A DNA stretch of 64,000 nucleotides. Origin: Bisporella sp. PMI_857. Lineage: Eukaryota > Ascomycota > Leotiomycetes > Helotiales > Helotiaceae. The translations under genes and the position numbers were made by a program. The stretch lies in the NCBI GenBank assembly GCA_021307315.1, contig JAJSPD010000044.1:124001-188000 (forward strand), read 5' to 3'. This document shows positions 1 to 10,930 of this stretch, one piece after another. Within the stretch, counting starts at the first letter, position 1. Every line of letters starts with the position of its first letter. The notes beneath the pieces are model-generated. The model saw only the letters and a list, made by a program, of their open reading frames with translations. It searched no databases and was not told the DNA's origin.

Positions 1-2198
1 ACCGTTGCGGACGAGAAGGTGAGTAAAGATGCTCTTGGCCCAAAGATCTGGACCGGAACTCAGTTTCTTCCACGCTTTGTTCGACAAGCAGAAGTCCCAG
101 GTGAGGGGATCTGTTATTTCTACGATGATGGAACGCATTGCAAGACGGTCATCGATGGAGAGGTGGTAAATGCGCACTGGGGAGTAACGAAGGCTGGAAA
201 GCCGAGAAAGCGATTAGCTATCGCTTGCATCACTTGCCGGGAGAAAAAGATCAAGTGTGATCCAGACTATCCTCGATGTGTTCAGTGCGAAAAGTTTGGG
301 AGAGTGTGCAAATTTAAGAATGCGTAAGTGGTGACTAAATGATCCGTGTTTCAAAAAAGCCGACAATAACAAACGGAATTTATGCTCTGGCCTCTTCGGG
401 GGTTATCACAACAGCCAAGATATAACATTTAATGTCGACATTAGCTAACCTATGGTTCCACAGACCTCGAGGTGGTCAAGGCTCACCAGACACACCACCA
501 GCTGATGCAGACGAGGTGTTGAACCGACCTGGAAGCTCGAGAACAGAGATGGAATCATTCAAGCTTGAGAAGCGAGAGAACAGTCAATCAATCTCTCCTC
601 GTTTGCCCCTGCGGCATACATCACCCGAATCTGAGCTGCATCAACCAAAAAGACAACGGACCGGATACAGCGAATTTACACCCGTTGCGTCAGATGCCTC
701 CCAAAGAGAATCTATGAGAGAAACCACTGGTCTCGCGGCACCATGGATGAAAGAGCCTTTGGTCGCGAGTCCCATTGACCACAATCTCCTCCGTGATTGG
801 CAAGTGAACCCTTACACGATAGATCCCGCGCTTGTTGGCGAACTTGTTGGCATCTTCTTCAAGCACGGACCTGAGACCGCCCATTTCATGTTTCCCCAAT
901 CTCCTTTCAAGAAGTGGATCCTGTCAACTAGCGAGAAGTCGCTGGATGACCTCATGCTCATCTACACTATTCTTGCTCTTGGAACCGTGTTTTCGTCAAA
1001 AACAGAACACAAAGCGCTTGGAATCCAGTATGCCTCGATCTCTCGTTATGCCTGCAACGACCGGCCCCTCAGCCTCCAGCTGGTGCAGTCACGACTAATC
1101 CTGGCGCTCTATTACTTTGCTATCAACAACCACGACGATTCGTGGGATTATACTGGGGCTGCTCTTCGAGCTGCGAGTGGACTGAAATTCAACGTTGAGT
1201 TAGAAAACCCTGGTTATCAGCCCTTGAAAACTTTCCCGTACGGGCTCAGCTGTGCAGGATATGAAGAATGTAGACGAAGATCTTTGTGGAGTTGCTATTT
1301 GATGGATAGATACAATGGTTTTTGCTCTGGGCGCCTAAGCTTTATCAACTCGGAAGATGTCTTCCTCCGCCTTCCCTCTGACTGCAAATCATTTGACGCA
1401 CAAATCGAAACAAGGAACCCCTACTTCTCTCCCTCCAACTCGGTCCTTCCCCCCAATAGCTGGAACGTGGGCTCTATGGCCCATCTTGTCATCATTTCAT
1501 CCATTTGGGGCGATGTGGTGGCCAACATCTACCGAACCTCACATAAACCTGTTCCTACGGCCTCAAATCCTGACTTCGGGGCATTTTACGACAAGACAAT
1601 GCAGAAACTACACGATTGGAAAGCGTCCTTGCCGTCGTACCATCGATTCTCGGCAGCGAATCTTGCAACCGCGGTCTTGGAAGGTAAGGCAGGCACTTTC
1701 ATGACTATGCATACACTGTATCACAACACAGCCATGAAACTGAACCGATATATTCGAAAAACCACTTTGACACCAGCGCAACTCGATCATCACCACACAG
1801 TTGCCCGCCAACACGCCGAAGATGTGCTTGTTATGATGGACGTGCTTGCAGCCCGCTATGCCGCGAGTCCTGCGATAGCAATCTACGGCTCGGGGTCGGC
1901 AGACAGGTTCTCCAGCCCGATAGTTGGCTACGCGATTGTGAGCGCGGTGGATATTCTCAGCGCTCGTTTTAAGCGAGAGAGTATTTCAAATCGTCTTGCG
2001 TCATTTGGTGGCTCGCAAACTGTCCTCGCGGAACTGGCGCTCTTCTGGCAAAGCGCAAAGACACAAGAGGCACAGGTCTCGCAACGAGCGAGTGACATGG
2101 CCGGGATTATGAAGAGTGGGGAAGGGGGAGAGATGTGTGAATCGCGGCAGTCAATTGAGATGGCATTTGAGAGGGAGTACGACAGCTTTTACGCCTGA
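1..2198 (+). CDS. Zn(II)2Cys6 transcription factor, 5' end outside window
   Basis: Two coding segments are visible, 1-323 and 464-2198, separated by a 140-nt intron with donor GTAAGT and acceptor CACAG preceded by GCTAAC. The frame is open to base 1, so the start lies outside; about 685 residues are visible. Visible residues 76-102 hold a canonical binuclear zinc cluster, CX2CX6CX6CX2CX6C, rich in Lys and Arg between the first cysteines, with a basic linker before it. Downstream is a fungal_trans-type middle region: a helical FFKHGPETAHFMFP segment, then an AALRAASGL helix, then RRSLWSCYLMDRYNGF. These are typical of fungal zinc-cluster regulators that bind CGG-type half sites in the nucleus. 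The stretch NAHWGVTKAGKPRKRLAIAC ahead of the cluster resembles a subgroup with an N-terminal extension, but I cannot name the orthologue or its targets. Seen: the cluster and splice sites. Inferred: DNA-binding regulator. Confidence 0.9.
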
Positions 2199-3792
2199 TG
2201 ATGAGATGATATTACTCTTTTGTCATGCTTTTAGACGTTTTTTTATTTTAAAAGATACCTGGTCCTTTCCAGACCGTGATACCACTTCAGCAAGGCGTTT
2301 GGAGTGTGGGGAACACAAGAAGTCAGACCGTGTATGAAATATTGCGACCTTGTACATGAGCGACAGATACCAAGTTACATAAATTGATAATGCTATTACT
2401 GTATAAATGGTTACAAACTTCTCCTGTTGAAGTCGACTCCCATTACTGTGTGATTATTATTTCAAACAATATCTACGGTTACAGCCGAGTTTTGTCGACG
2501 TGCCGACCAAACTTGCCGGCTCATCTAATGAAAGAACAACACATCATCATCGAGACGCGTTGCCCTACATCCTCTCCACTCCCCAACGCCTCTTCCCAAC
2601 ATGAAGAAGAAAACACCAGACCCTCCTTCCCGATCAACACATCCCATCTTACAGTCCTGCTAAAACTCACCCTACCAGCCTATTGGTTGGTGGTGGATTC
2701 TCCATGGCACTAGGAATGAGAAAGCCGTCCCAAGTACCAGAACTACCTATATACAGCGTAAGCCCGCTGAGAGGCAGCTCGGGATCCGCTCCTCGGCACC
2801 GGGAAAGCCCAGCCTGTCGCGCATCTGACGATTTTGACTGGTGCCGTACACCAATAGCCCCCAGCGCTGCGACGCCATCACGTTTTTATGGGGTTGTTCT
2901 GGATCCACCATTTTTGCTGAGGGGAGATGGCAGAGGGCAAAAAGCAGGGAAATTCCAGCGAGCTGTGCCACCCCGCTAGACCCCATTCTAGAAAATGCTT
3001 GGGAATCTTTATCCCTACGCGCCCGCCCAATAACATCCTTTAATTAGGGTCGCGTTGAGATAAACAAGTGGAGCATGGGCAGCACGGCTTCGGAGTTTGG
3101 AGTGGAGCGGTCTGCCGTACTATGAAGTTTGGATATGGGTGCCGGAGGCGGGCATGCACGTCGGTAAACTAGCTCTGGAACGGGCTAGGCTTGCTATCTA
3201 TGAATCATGTACGCGAGTACAGTACAGTACCGAATATTGGATTGACCCGGTGGGATGGCATGACATGGACAAGGCGTTGGGGAATGGCCGGGTCATGCGG
3301 CCTATGGTTACTATTTTCTCCCCTTGTTGAAGGAAAAGGGTATGAAAGATCGTCGATACATTACAGGATATTGGTTTGTCAAGGGTGTGACTGTTGGGAG
3401 CTAGATGTCCAACAGGAACTAAGATCACTTATCCTCCCAACGGAGATTTGCTTTGCGGTATCTGAATCAGGGAGCCGACAAGCAAGGGTTCCGGTTGAGT
3501 CATGTGACTGGAGAAAGACCGAGCAGCCAAGACAAGGCTGAGAAGGCGCTAAGCTCGGCTTAGTCACATCGAAGTTCAGTAAAGTATTGCCATCTCCACC
3601 TACCAGTAATCTATTTCCAATTCAGCCGTGCCGAGAGTGCCCAAAGTCCCAATTGTCAACCTCCCGACATTACATTATTGCCAACAACACGAGCCCAGCT
3701 TCTTCATCCGTGGCCACCATGACACAGTAGTAGAAGCTGCCCCTCCAGCTACACCACGTCATTTCGAAGTTCTGCTCTGATTGATGGAATAA
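2199..3792. other. Intergenic region, no gene recognised
   Basis: About 1.6 kb between the transcription factor and the WD40 gene, both on the plus strand. The ORFs in it are short, lack recognisable motifs and overlap on both strands. It should hold the terminator of the first gene and the promoter of the second. I see no tRNA or clear repeat. Confidence 0.5.
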
Positions 3793-4955
3793 ATGACTTT
3801 CCCCTCAAAGCCACTTACCCAACTTCTTGGGTCCATTGGTATGTGCCGTCATTTCTTATCTTGATTAGACATCTCTTCCCATGTTCGATATAGATCCCAG
3901 TGCTCTGAAAATAGACATACGAGCATCAACTGACTCTCAGTCGAAAAGGGCCGGTTCACGCTCTCACATACTCGTCCTCGCCATCAACATATATCCTCAC
4001 CGGGTCATCGGACCGCTCCATCCGCCTCTACAACCCGTCCCGGGCGGCGTCGTCACAAGCAGCGAACGGTCTACCGCCGCCGAAAAACGCGCAGCTAATC
4101 CAGACATACTCGGCTCACGGGTATGAGGTCCTCGACATCAGCGTCGCGGCAGACAACGCCTCCTTCGCGTCCGTCGGCGGGGACCGAACCGTCTTCCTGT
4201 GGGATGTAGCCACGGCGCAAACGATCAAGCGCTTCAGCGGGAACTTTGGGCATTCGGGTCGGATCAATACTGTCAGCTTTGCGGGAAGCGGAGATAGCGT
4301 GCTTGTAACGGGTAGTTTTGACGCCACCGTTAAGATATGGGATCTCAAGTCCAACTCGTACAAGCCGATCATGACGCTGGATGAGGCGAAGGATAGCGTG
4401 AGCTGTGTGTTGGCGGGTGCTGGAGGCGAGTATGAGATTGTGAGTGGGAGCGTAGACGGGCGGGTGAGGTACTATGATATGAGGATGGGCAAGCTAGAGA
4501 CCGATGTCGTCGGTGCCTCGGTCACGAGTTTGCAAAGAACCAGAGACGGAAACGGTATTCTCGTGGGCTGCCTGGATAGCTGCATAAGGCTGCTGGATAG
4601 GGATGGTGGAGGGCTTCTGAGAAGCTATAAAGCGGATGGCTGGAAGAACGATGAGTATAGACTCCGAAGCTGTTTCGGTGCAAATGAGAGGTGGGTGCTA
4701 TCTGGAAACGAGAAGACACCGGAGGGGAAGGATGGTGAAGTGGTGGTGTGGGATACTTTAAGCGGAGAATTGATCCACAGAGTACGTGTCAAGGGATCCG
4801 ATCTCGAGGGGAAGAAGAAGATTGGCAGCGATGGGCAGATAAAGGGAAGAGAGAACGTCATCAGTTGTGTTGCTTGGAAAAAAAATGGGAGAGGGGATCA
4901 ATGGTGCTGCGCAGGCACCGATGGAATCGTTACCGTCTTTGGACCAGAAACATGA
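3793..4955 (+). CDS. WD40-repeat protein, MORG1/WDR83 type
   Basis: Exons 3793-3838 and 3949-4955 are joined across a 110-nt intron (GTATGT donor; CTGAC branch site; AAAAG acceptor). The protein is 350 aa, against about 315 in animals. The first exon encodes MTFPSKPLTQLLGSIG, and the joined text runs into GPVHALTYS and TGSSDRSIRLYNP, the typical start of the first WD blade. Later blades show SVGGDRTVFLWDV, TGSFDATVKIWDL, SGSVDGRVRYYDM and GCLDSCIRLLDRDG, each ending in the WD-like dipeptide. The family is a seven-bladed scaffold reported with MAP-kinase modules and with spliceosomes. A low-complexity insert (SRAASSQAANGLPPPKN) between blades 1 and 2 accounts for part of the extra length. The start was chosen because it gives the conserved N-terminus. 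Orthology to MORG1 rests on order and motif similarity seen by eye; another small WD40 protein is less likely. Confidence 0.85.
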
Positions 4956-6030
4956 CCTTAAAGGGCGATTCTTGAACTTTTCAAAGGGACGATCGAAGTT
5001 ATGATTGTACTGAACCCTACGCATAGGTACGTGTGTAACCATTGTATTACTCCATGACCAGAAAGCATTGGCATAGATCCCAACACAGGAGGTGAAACGT
5101 TCAAAGTGCTCAAAGCAGCCAAGGATGACAAGAACCAAAAGCCCAATCATCAGGGACTTCACACAAATCACGGCTCAAAGCTAAGAAATCCTATTTCACA
5201 ACGGCGATTGTTCAGCGTGGATGTTTCTTCCTGCTTACCGCAATTGCACAAAGACCAGGTAGGCAAATGCGTTGGAAATATTAACGAATTGAACAAATAT
5301 TAAAAACCCGATTAACCCACCAAGTTTCTAAAAGCTTGACAGGTCTCATTTAATCATATAGTCGAATCCCAAGTCCTCAATCGACAGCTCGAAGTTACGG
5401 ACAAAAAGAGATGTTATATCAAACTTGAGATCAGGATTTTTGATATATTGAATGATACCCTAAAGCTATCTATCCTACTAGGCTCGATGTACATGAGCAA
5501 CTCGCCGGAATCCCTCAGCATAGTAAAACCTCTTCTTCAAATGGAAATCATATGTTCGGCAAAATTAGGAAAGAACTCATATCTCCTACCTTTGCAGGAC
5601 TTAAGTTTACAGGTCCTTTCTTTTATGGGAGGACGTTCGCATGATCTAGCGCTCGTAGATAATCCAATTTTTTTTTACTGAAGAAAGGCGCTGCAATGTC
5701 ATGTCATGTCGATCTACCCACTGGCCATGTGTGATATGTGAGCAGCTCAGATCGTGTCAGTTTATCCTCTGCATGACCGTGACCAGACCAGACCGGACCG
5801 GACCGATGGATTACTTATTGAGTAGTAAAATAGAGCCATGGCATCTCATGCAAACCGATAGAAACTCAAAGGCGAAAGTTTTCGTGCGTCATGAAACATT
5901 TTGTACATTAGGAGCATGCCTAATAGCTTGTATTTTTTGGGGGTTGCTATTCTACCCAAACGCCCCCAGTTCCTCTTTGATGTAGGCCGCCATTGCCAAA
6001 CGCCGCCATGCAATCTAAAGTACCCATAAA
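4956..6030. other. Convergent intergenic region with short GACC(A/G) repeats
   Basis: This 1.1 kb lies between the convergent WD40 and XPB genes and must hold both 3' ends. No coding exon is recognised. Around 5775-5806 there is a short run of degenerate 5-bp units, GACCA then GACCG, too short to define a family. Confidence 0.5.
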
Positions 6031-8589
6031 CTAGTTAGCGGCTCTGCGCTTCGCCTGCTCCCTATGAATCTTCTTGAAGAAGGAGCTGCTCTCGCCCTTC
6101 TTCTTCAGATCCTTATTCTTGCTGCGGTTCTGCTCGATGTACGCCATGTCCTGCCCGCCAGCCAAGTCTTTCAACGCGCCAGCCGTACGTCTCGCGACAG
6201 CCTTCTTCTTCTTGCTCATGCCCCTTCCTTCGTTGACATGGAAGAGATCCTCTTTGAGCTCAGCGCCTTCGTCGTACTCTTCCTTCTGGAGCATTACTTC
6301 CTGAAGCAACTCTCGTCGCTCGGCAGGCGTGTTGAATGCAAGATCTGGGTAATTCTCGATGCCATTGAATTGCGTGATGACCTTAAAGGCATAGCCTTGG
6401 TCGACGAGGAATGCTTGGCGTCGGGAGGAGTAGAACATTTCTTGTGTGTCTTTCGACACCAGTGAGTAGAAGAACGCATTAAACCCCTCATCATTACGAC
6501 GTTTGGCTCGGAGGATACGACCAAGTCTTTGTGCCTCTTGACGTCGCGAACCGAAATGTGATGAAATCTGAATAAGGCAGGTTGCCTCGGGAAGATCAAG
6601 AGAAGTATCCCCAATTTTAGAGAGAAAGAGCGTGTTGATATGATCGTTGTGTTGGAAGTTCTCCAGAATACGCAGGCGCTCTGCCTGTGGCGTACCACCG
6701 TAAATGTAAGCTTTTTGCAGCTTCTTAGCATAACGATCCAGGGCATAAACGCTGTCTGAGAAGACGATGATCTTGTCGCCTCGTTTCTCGTGGTAGTCAA
6801 TCAAGAATTGACATGCCTGGAACTTTCTAGGATTTAGAACATATAACAATTGACGATTTGCTGATGTTGACCGAATATATTCTGTGTAGAATTCCGCGGT
6901 CATAGGGCACCAAACTTCTGCGCACTGGACTTTTGCGATATGTCCCTGTGCTGCCAGCTCCATCCAATTTGCCTCGTACAACTTCGGTCCAATCAAAAAG
7001 TTCAAATCTGTAATCTTATTATCTTCACGGAGCAACGTCGCAGTCAATCCCAATTTTGAGTGAGTCTTGATGGCAGATGTAACCTTTCTGAAGTATCGAG
7101 CCGGTACCACATGGACTTCGTCGAGAATCATCAGACCCCATTCTCTGCTACCAATAAAGTCCATCATCTTCTGTGCATCATGCGACCGTGACCGTTCCTG
7201 AGCTATCATTGAGTATGTAGAGACGATAATACCAGCATTTCCTGAGAATTTATCCTTGTCACTTGATGTAAATACTGAGATGTCGTTCGGGTTGATGTTC
7301 GACCATTTCAAAAATTCCTGCCGCCACTGAACAACAGACATTGCACTCGTGCAAAGTACAATGACGCTCTTCTTGATTGTGCAGGCTGCCGTAATCCCTA
7401 CAAGAGTTTTCCCAGCACCACAAGGCAAGACGATGATACCACTCTTCGCTCTTCCATTACCAAACATCTTACTTAGACTCTTTTCTTGGTAGGGACGGAT
7501 CTGAGCACTTGGTCTCAGGTCGATATCTAGATTGGCGTTGGCATCGTCATTTCTAAAATCATACTCTTCTAATACTGGCAATCCAAGCTCCAAACAACGT
7601 TTCTGGGTGGGTTCTACTCCAGCTTCTGAGATCTGGAATGCGTGAACTGCTTCAACTTCTTCGTCATCGTCATCCTCATTCAGGGCAGCAAAAATGTCTT
7701 CTTGTGCAACATTCTCTTCATCTTTTGGTTTCTCTAGTGCTCTTCTATCAGTCGCTTGTTGTACTCCAGCTGCTTCCTTTGTGCCTGGAATGACTAGACC
7801 CCCCATCGTAGGAGCTGTTGTAGTTGTAATCTCGTCCGTCCCCTCAACACGAAACGGCCCGATGATCTCATCTCTTAATAGCTTCTGCAGCATTTGGGGA
7901 TCAGAGCTCTCCACGAAATGTTTGGTGTTCTTCAACACGAGCTTGACCTTGCCATAGCTCTGCGTACAGTTGGTGATGTAATCACGAATGTTTTCAGGAA
8001 TTGGGGTCTTGGACAATCGATCAAGAACAAGGATGATATCTGTCGGATCCAAGCCTACAGAAACGGCAGCGTACAGACTATGTGGAGTCAGGGAGTACTC
8101 ATGGAGGAAGGTCGGCCGTGAGAGCGGTTCGGCGATAGTGGTGAGGAAATCTTGTGCCTGACTTGCTAAAGGCGAAAAGCTTTCCAGCGTTATTTTTCCC
8201 TTCGCCGGATCGATCCATAATGGCCGATTCTCATGATCGGGTTTCAAGTCCAAATACGAAAAGTCATTCGTATTGAAATAATGACTTGCAGAATCTCTTC
8301 CAGTTATCTTAGATTGTTTCCCTTTCCTATTATAATTCTCGACGGAGAACTTGGTGACATTCTTCTCTATATTCGCAGCTTCACCTTCGCTCACATCATC
8401 CCCTGATATGTAATCATCATCATCTCCGCTGTTGTAGCTCCGGGGCGTCGCTGGACCAGGTGTTGAAGCCGCGGAATCCTTTGTCGCCTTCGAGGCTCCA
8501 AGAGCGCCTAAAATATTTGTCAGCTGTTAGAAGAGATTTGTAGAGCAATGTAAGCCTATACTAGATGTAGCTTTTCTTTTGACCGGCAT
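6031..8589 (-). CDS. SSL2: TFIIH DNA helicase/translocase XPB (Ssl2/Rad25)
   Basis: Coding exons are 8589-8562 and 8507-6031, with a 54-nt intron (GTATAG donor, TTTTAG acceptor). The joined N-terminus reads [20 protein letters not shown], giving 834 aa against about 843 in budding yeast and 782 in human. XPB is the 3'-5' translocase of TFIIH, needed for promoter opening by RNA polymerase II and for nucleotide-excision repair. Seen in order: an N-terminal XPB domain; Walker [12 protein letters not shown] near residue 375; the DEVH box in [15 protein letters not shown] near residue 470; the XPB-specific RED motif in [14 protein letters not shown] near residue 510; and the C-terminal helicase half with [19 protein letters not shown]. 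The C-terminus is basic and lysine-rich. All motifs look intact. It is divergent from the CHY zinc-finger gene, with 290 bp between the start codons serving both promoters. Confidence 0.97.
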
Positions 8590-8879
8590 CTGGACAGACT
8601 CCACAGATGTGGCCGGGTTGTCAAAGAGGACGACGTTGAAGTCCAGCAACTTGAACTTTAAGACTGAGGCTGAGTTGGGCTGACTAATGCGGCTAGCCAA
8701 GCCTTGTGAATCAATCAATTGTGTCTCGTGGCTGATTGGTTGGCTTCGATATTGAACTTCTGGTGGAACACGCTTCAGACTACCCTCCCCGAGGCTGCGT
8801 CTGGTAGACGCGTAAATCTAATTCGCGATCCAAAGCGCAACCCCTCAGTCCTGAACTTAAGTTCAAGAGAGCAACAGTC
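8590..8879. promoter_or_regulatory. Shared divergent promoter of XPB and CHY zinc-finger genes
   Basis: Only 290 bp separate the two divergent start codons, so both promoters and leaders must lie here. I see no convincing TATA box or known operator. The inference rests on gene orientation alone. Confidence 0.5.
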
Positions 8880-9398
8880 ATGTGGTAAGACATGAGACCG
8901 TGGTAAACAAGTATTCTCCTAATGCTCGTAGCAAACATATTCCAGAAGTAGAGGTTGCCATCTTTGCGCCTTGCTGTATGTACCCCTCTGTTGACTTATT
9001 TTGTCCTTCTAACGGTCCTAGGTCGCAAGTGGTTCGAGTGTGCAGACTGCCACCGCGATACCCAGGACCATCCTATCCTGAAGAAAGATGAAATTGTATG
9101 TTTCATTTCTGCTCCGCATGCACAAGAACACCACTGATGTTTTCAGATCCTCATGTGCAAGAAATGCAAACCAAATCGAGCCTTCCGGAAAGATGCCAGC
9201 AACTTTGATGAATCGGACGAATACTGCCCATATTGCGATAACCACTATGTCAAAGAGATCAAGGAACCAAAGATGATGCTAAAGGTCGAGGGAGAAGATG
9301 TTCGCATTGATAGTCGGATGATCAAAGATGACCGGATCCGTCAGAAGGAGTTAAGGACTATATTCGACGTTGAAGAGGCACCAAATAAGCTGGGTTGA
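8880..9398 (+). CDS. Small CHY-type zinc-finger protein (Hot13-like)
   Basis: Four coding exons give 124 aa: 8880-8884, 8932-8975, 9022-9095 and 9147-9398. The introns are 47, 46 and 51 nt with GTAAGA or GTATGT donors. The first coding exon is only five bases (ATG plus TG), which completes a Cys codon with the next exon, so the protein begins MCKHIPEVEVAIFAPCC. It continues with KWFECADCH, then MCKKCKPNRAFRKD and YCPYCDNHYV. This series of paired Cys/His ligands matches the compact CHY zinc-finger fold, as in the yeast mitochondrial intermembrane-space protein Hot13, which assists the Mia40/Erv1 disulfide relay and small Tim proteins. The C-terminal charged tail (RQKELRTIFDVEE) is not part of the finger. 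The family is clear from the ligand spacing; the mitochondrial role is inferred from the yeast relative. Confidence 0.85.
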
Positions 9399-9577
9399 GT
9401 CAACACTGAGGGAAAACCGGGAATTCTGATTAGACGGCATAGGATGAGATTATGAGATTAAAGTACAAGTGACAGAGAGGTATATCACTCCAATCACACA
9501 GGTGATGAGAAATCGTCATGGCTCATTCTATAGTACAAATGCGCTAGTAATTAACCTATGATCAGCCACACCATTCT

Positions 9578-10582
9578 CTACGATGTGGAATCGCCTTCCG
9601 GCTGTCTAGTCAAGATTGCTGCATTTCCAGTACCAGGCGTCCGGCCGGTCTTCTTCTTTGCAGCCTCATCAGCCTTCTCCTGCTCAATCGTCTTGACGAA
9701 GGCTTCAATATCCTCAAGTGGGAGCATCTCGATCAGCTTTCCAGGTGCCATGATAGCAATCTCGATGTTCTTTGCTCCTGTCTGCACAACTTCCAGTAAT
9801 GATTTGATTGTCAACTTCAGTGTTGCCTCTCTATCCATATCGTCCTTGTGGTTTCGCTCGAGAAACTCGCGGACTGTTTTGCTTGATCTGCCAATAGCAT
9901 TTGCCTTCCTGTATGTCTGTTAGCTTTGAAATGGGGTGCCAAGAGCGTCACATACCATGCGGAGTAGATTCCTGATGGTTCGGTTTGGTAGAGTCTTGGT
10001 GTCTTATCATTGGGGTCGAATCCAACAATCAACGTGCTGATCCCGAAAGGTCTTACACCACCACTTTGTGTATATCTCTGTTGTACACCAGCCACATATT
10101 TTGTGATATATTCGATTGTGACTGGATCCTCTACAGTAAGACGATGGGATTGAGCTTCTAACCTCGCCTTGTCCACCAGAATTCGTGCATCAGCGTTAAG
10201 ACCTGCAAAGGCGAGGCAGACGTGCGTGTCAACCAAACCGATTTTCGACGGGGTAATCCGGGTATCCTGTAATTTCATTGCAGAGCGCTTCTCGCAACCC
10301 AGCACCACAATATCTTTTCCCTTCACTCCAACTGCGCATGTTCCTAGCTTTGATTTAGTTAGGCCACAACAACTGGTTGTTATCCTCGTACCTCGTTTGA
10401 CAGCTTCAAGAGCATATTCGACTTGGAAAACATGTCCATCGGGACTGATTAACTGTTAGATGTTGAATGGAAAGTGATCCCTGATTTGCTAACCTAAAAA
10501 CTACAATTAATTAGCTTGTTGACAATATTGCATTTAGATTACATAGCTTACCTGAAAGTGCTCTATCGTATCCTGAGGCCAT
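9578..10582 (-). CDS. PRE6: 20S proteasome alpha-4 subunit (Pre6/PSMA7)
   Basis: Five coding exons encode 269 aa: 10582-10552, 10500-10494, 10444-10392, 10343-9956 and 9908-9578. The second exon is only 7 nt (TTTTTAG); including it restores the invariant alpha-subunit signature [20 protein letters not shown]. All introns are 47-51 nt; intron 2 has a weaker GTTAGC donor. The body shows [15 protein letters not shown], then [27 protein letters not shown] and [11 protein letters not shown], which are diagnostic of alpha-4. Alpha subunits form the outer heptameric rings that gate the proteolytic chamber and are not catalytic. The protein is slightly longer than yeast Pre6 (254 aa) because of a Lys/Ala- and Thr-rich C-terminal tail. 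It diverges from the dehydrogenase gene across 348 bp. Confidence 0.95.
10494..10500 (-). other. 7-nt micro-exon of the proteasome alpha-4 gene
   Basis: The segment TTTTTAG on the minus strand is preceded by TTGTAG (acceptor) and followed by GTTAGC (donor). Joining exon 1 (ending TCA G), this segment and exon 3 (starting T CCC GAT) reads TCA GTT TTT AGT CCC GAT, that is S-V-F-S-P-D. This is the residue string expected in alpha-4 subunits. No single intron between exons 1 and 3 gives a correct frame. Flanking introns would be 51 nt and 49 nt. Confidence 0.8.
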
Positions 10583-10930
10583 GGTTGATATAGTCCGCAA
10601 TCAAGACGATGATTTAGTCGGTGGTATAGTGTCTGGAACAACTCAGAATAAGACGTGGAGGTGTGCAATGGGAGGTAGTCAAGCTTGATGCTGTAGGCTG
10701 CGTTCGCGCTTCGTAACGCGAGAGCTCCCTGGACATGGTCACGAGAAAAATGGGTCGGTAAGGCAAGGCTGAGAAGGCGCCATCCTCCACCTTAAAAGAC
10801 GGGCGACCTCGGAGAAGACGTGGAGCTGGGTCTAGATAATTTTGATTTAATAGAAACTTCCTCTTTACTTTCAATTTTTAGGTAACTACAATCAATTTGT
10901 CTGGGTATGCTGCAATAGCACCCAATATTT
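10583..10930. promoter_or_regulatory. Divergent promoter region, proteasome alpha-4 / dehydrogenase
   Basis: These 348 bp lie between the two divergent start codons and should carry both promoters. I see no proteasome-type PACE element (GGTGGCAAA) in either orientation, and no other site I would name. Confidence 0.45.
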
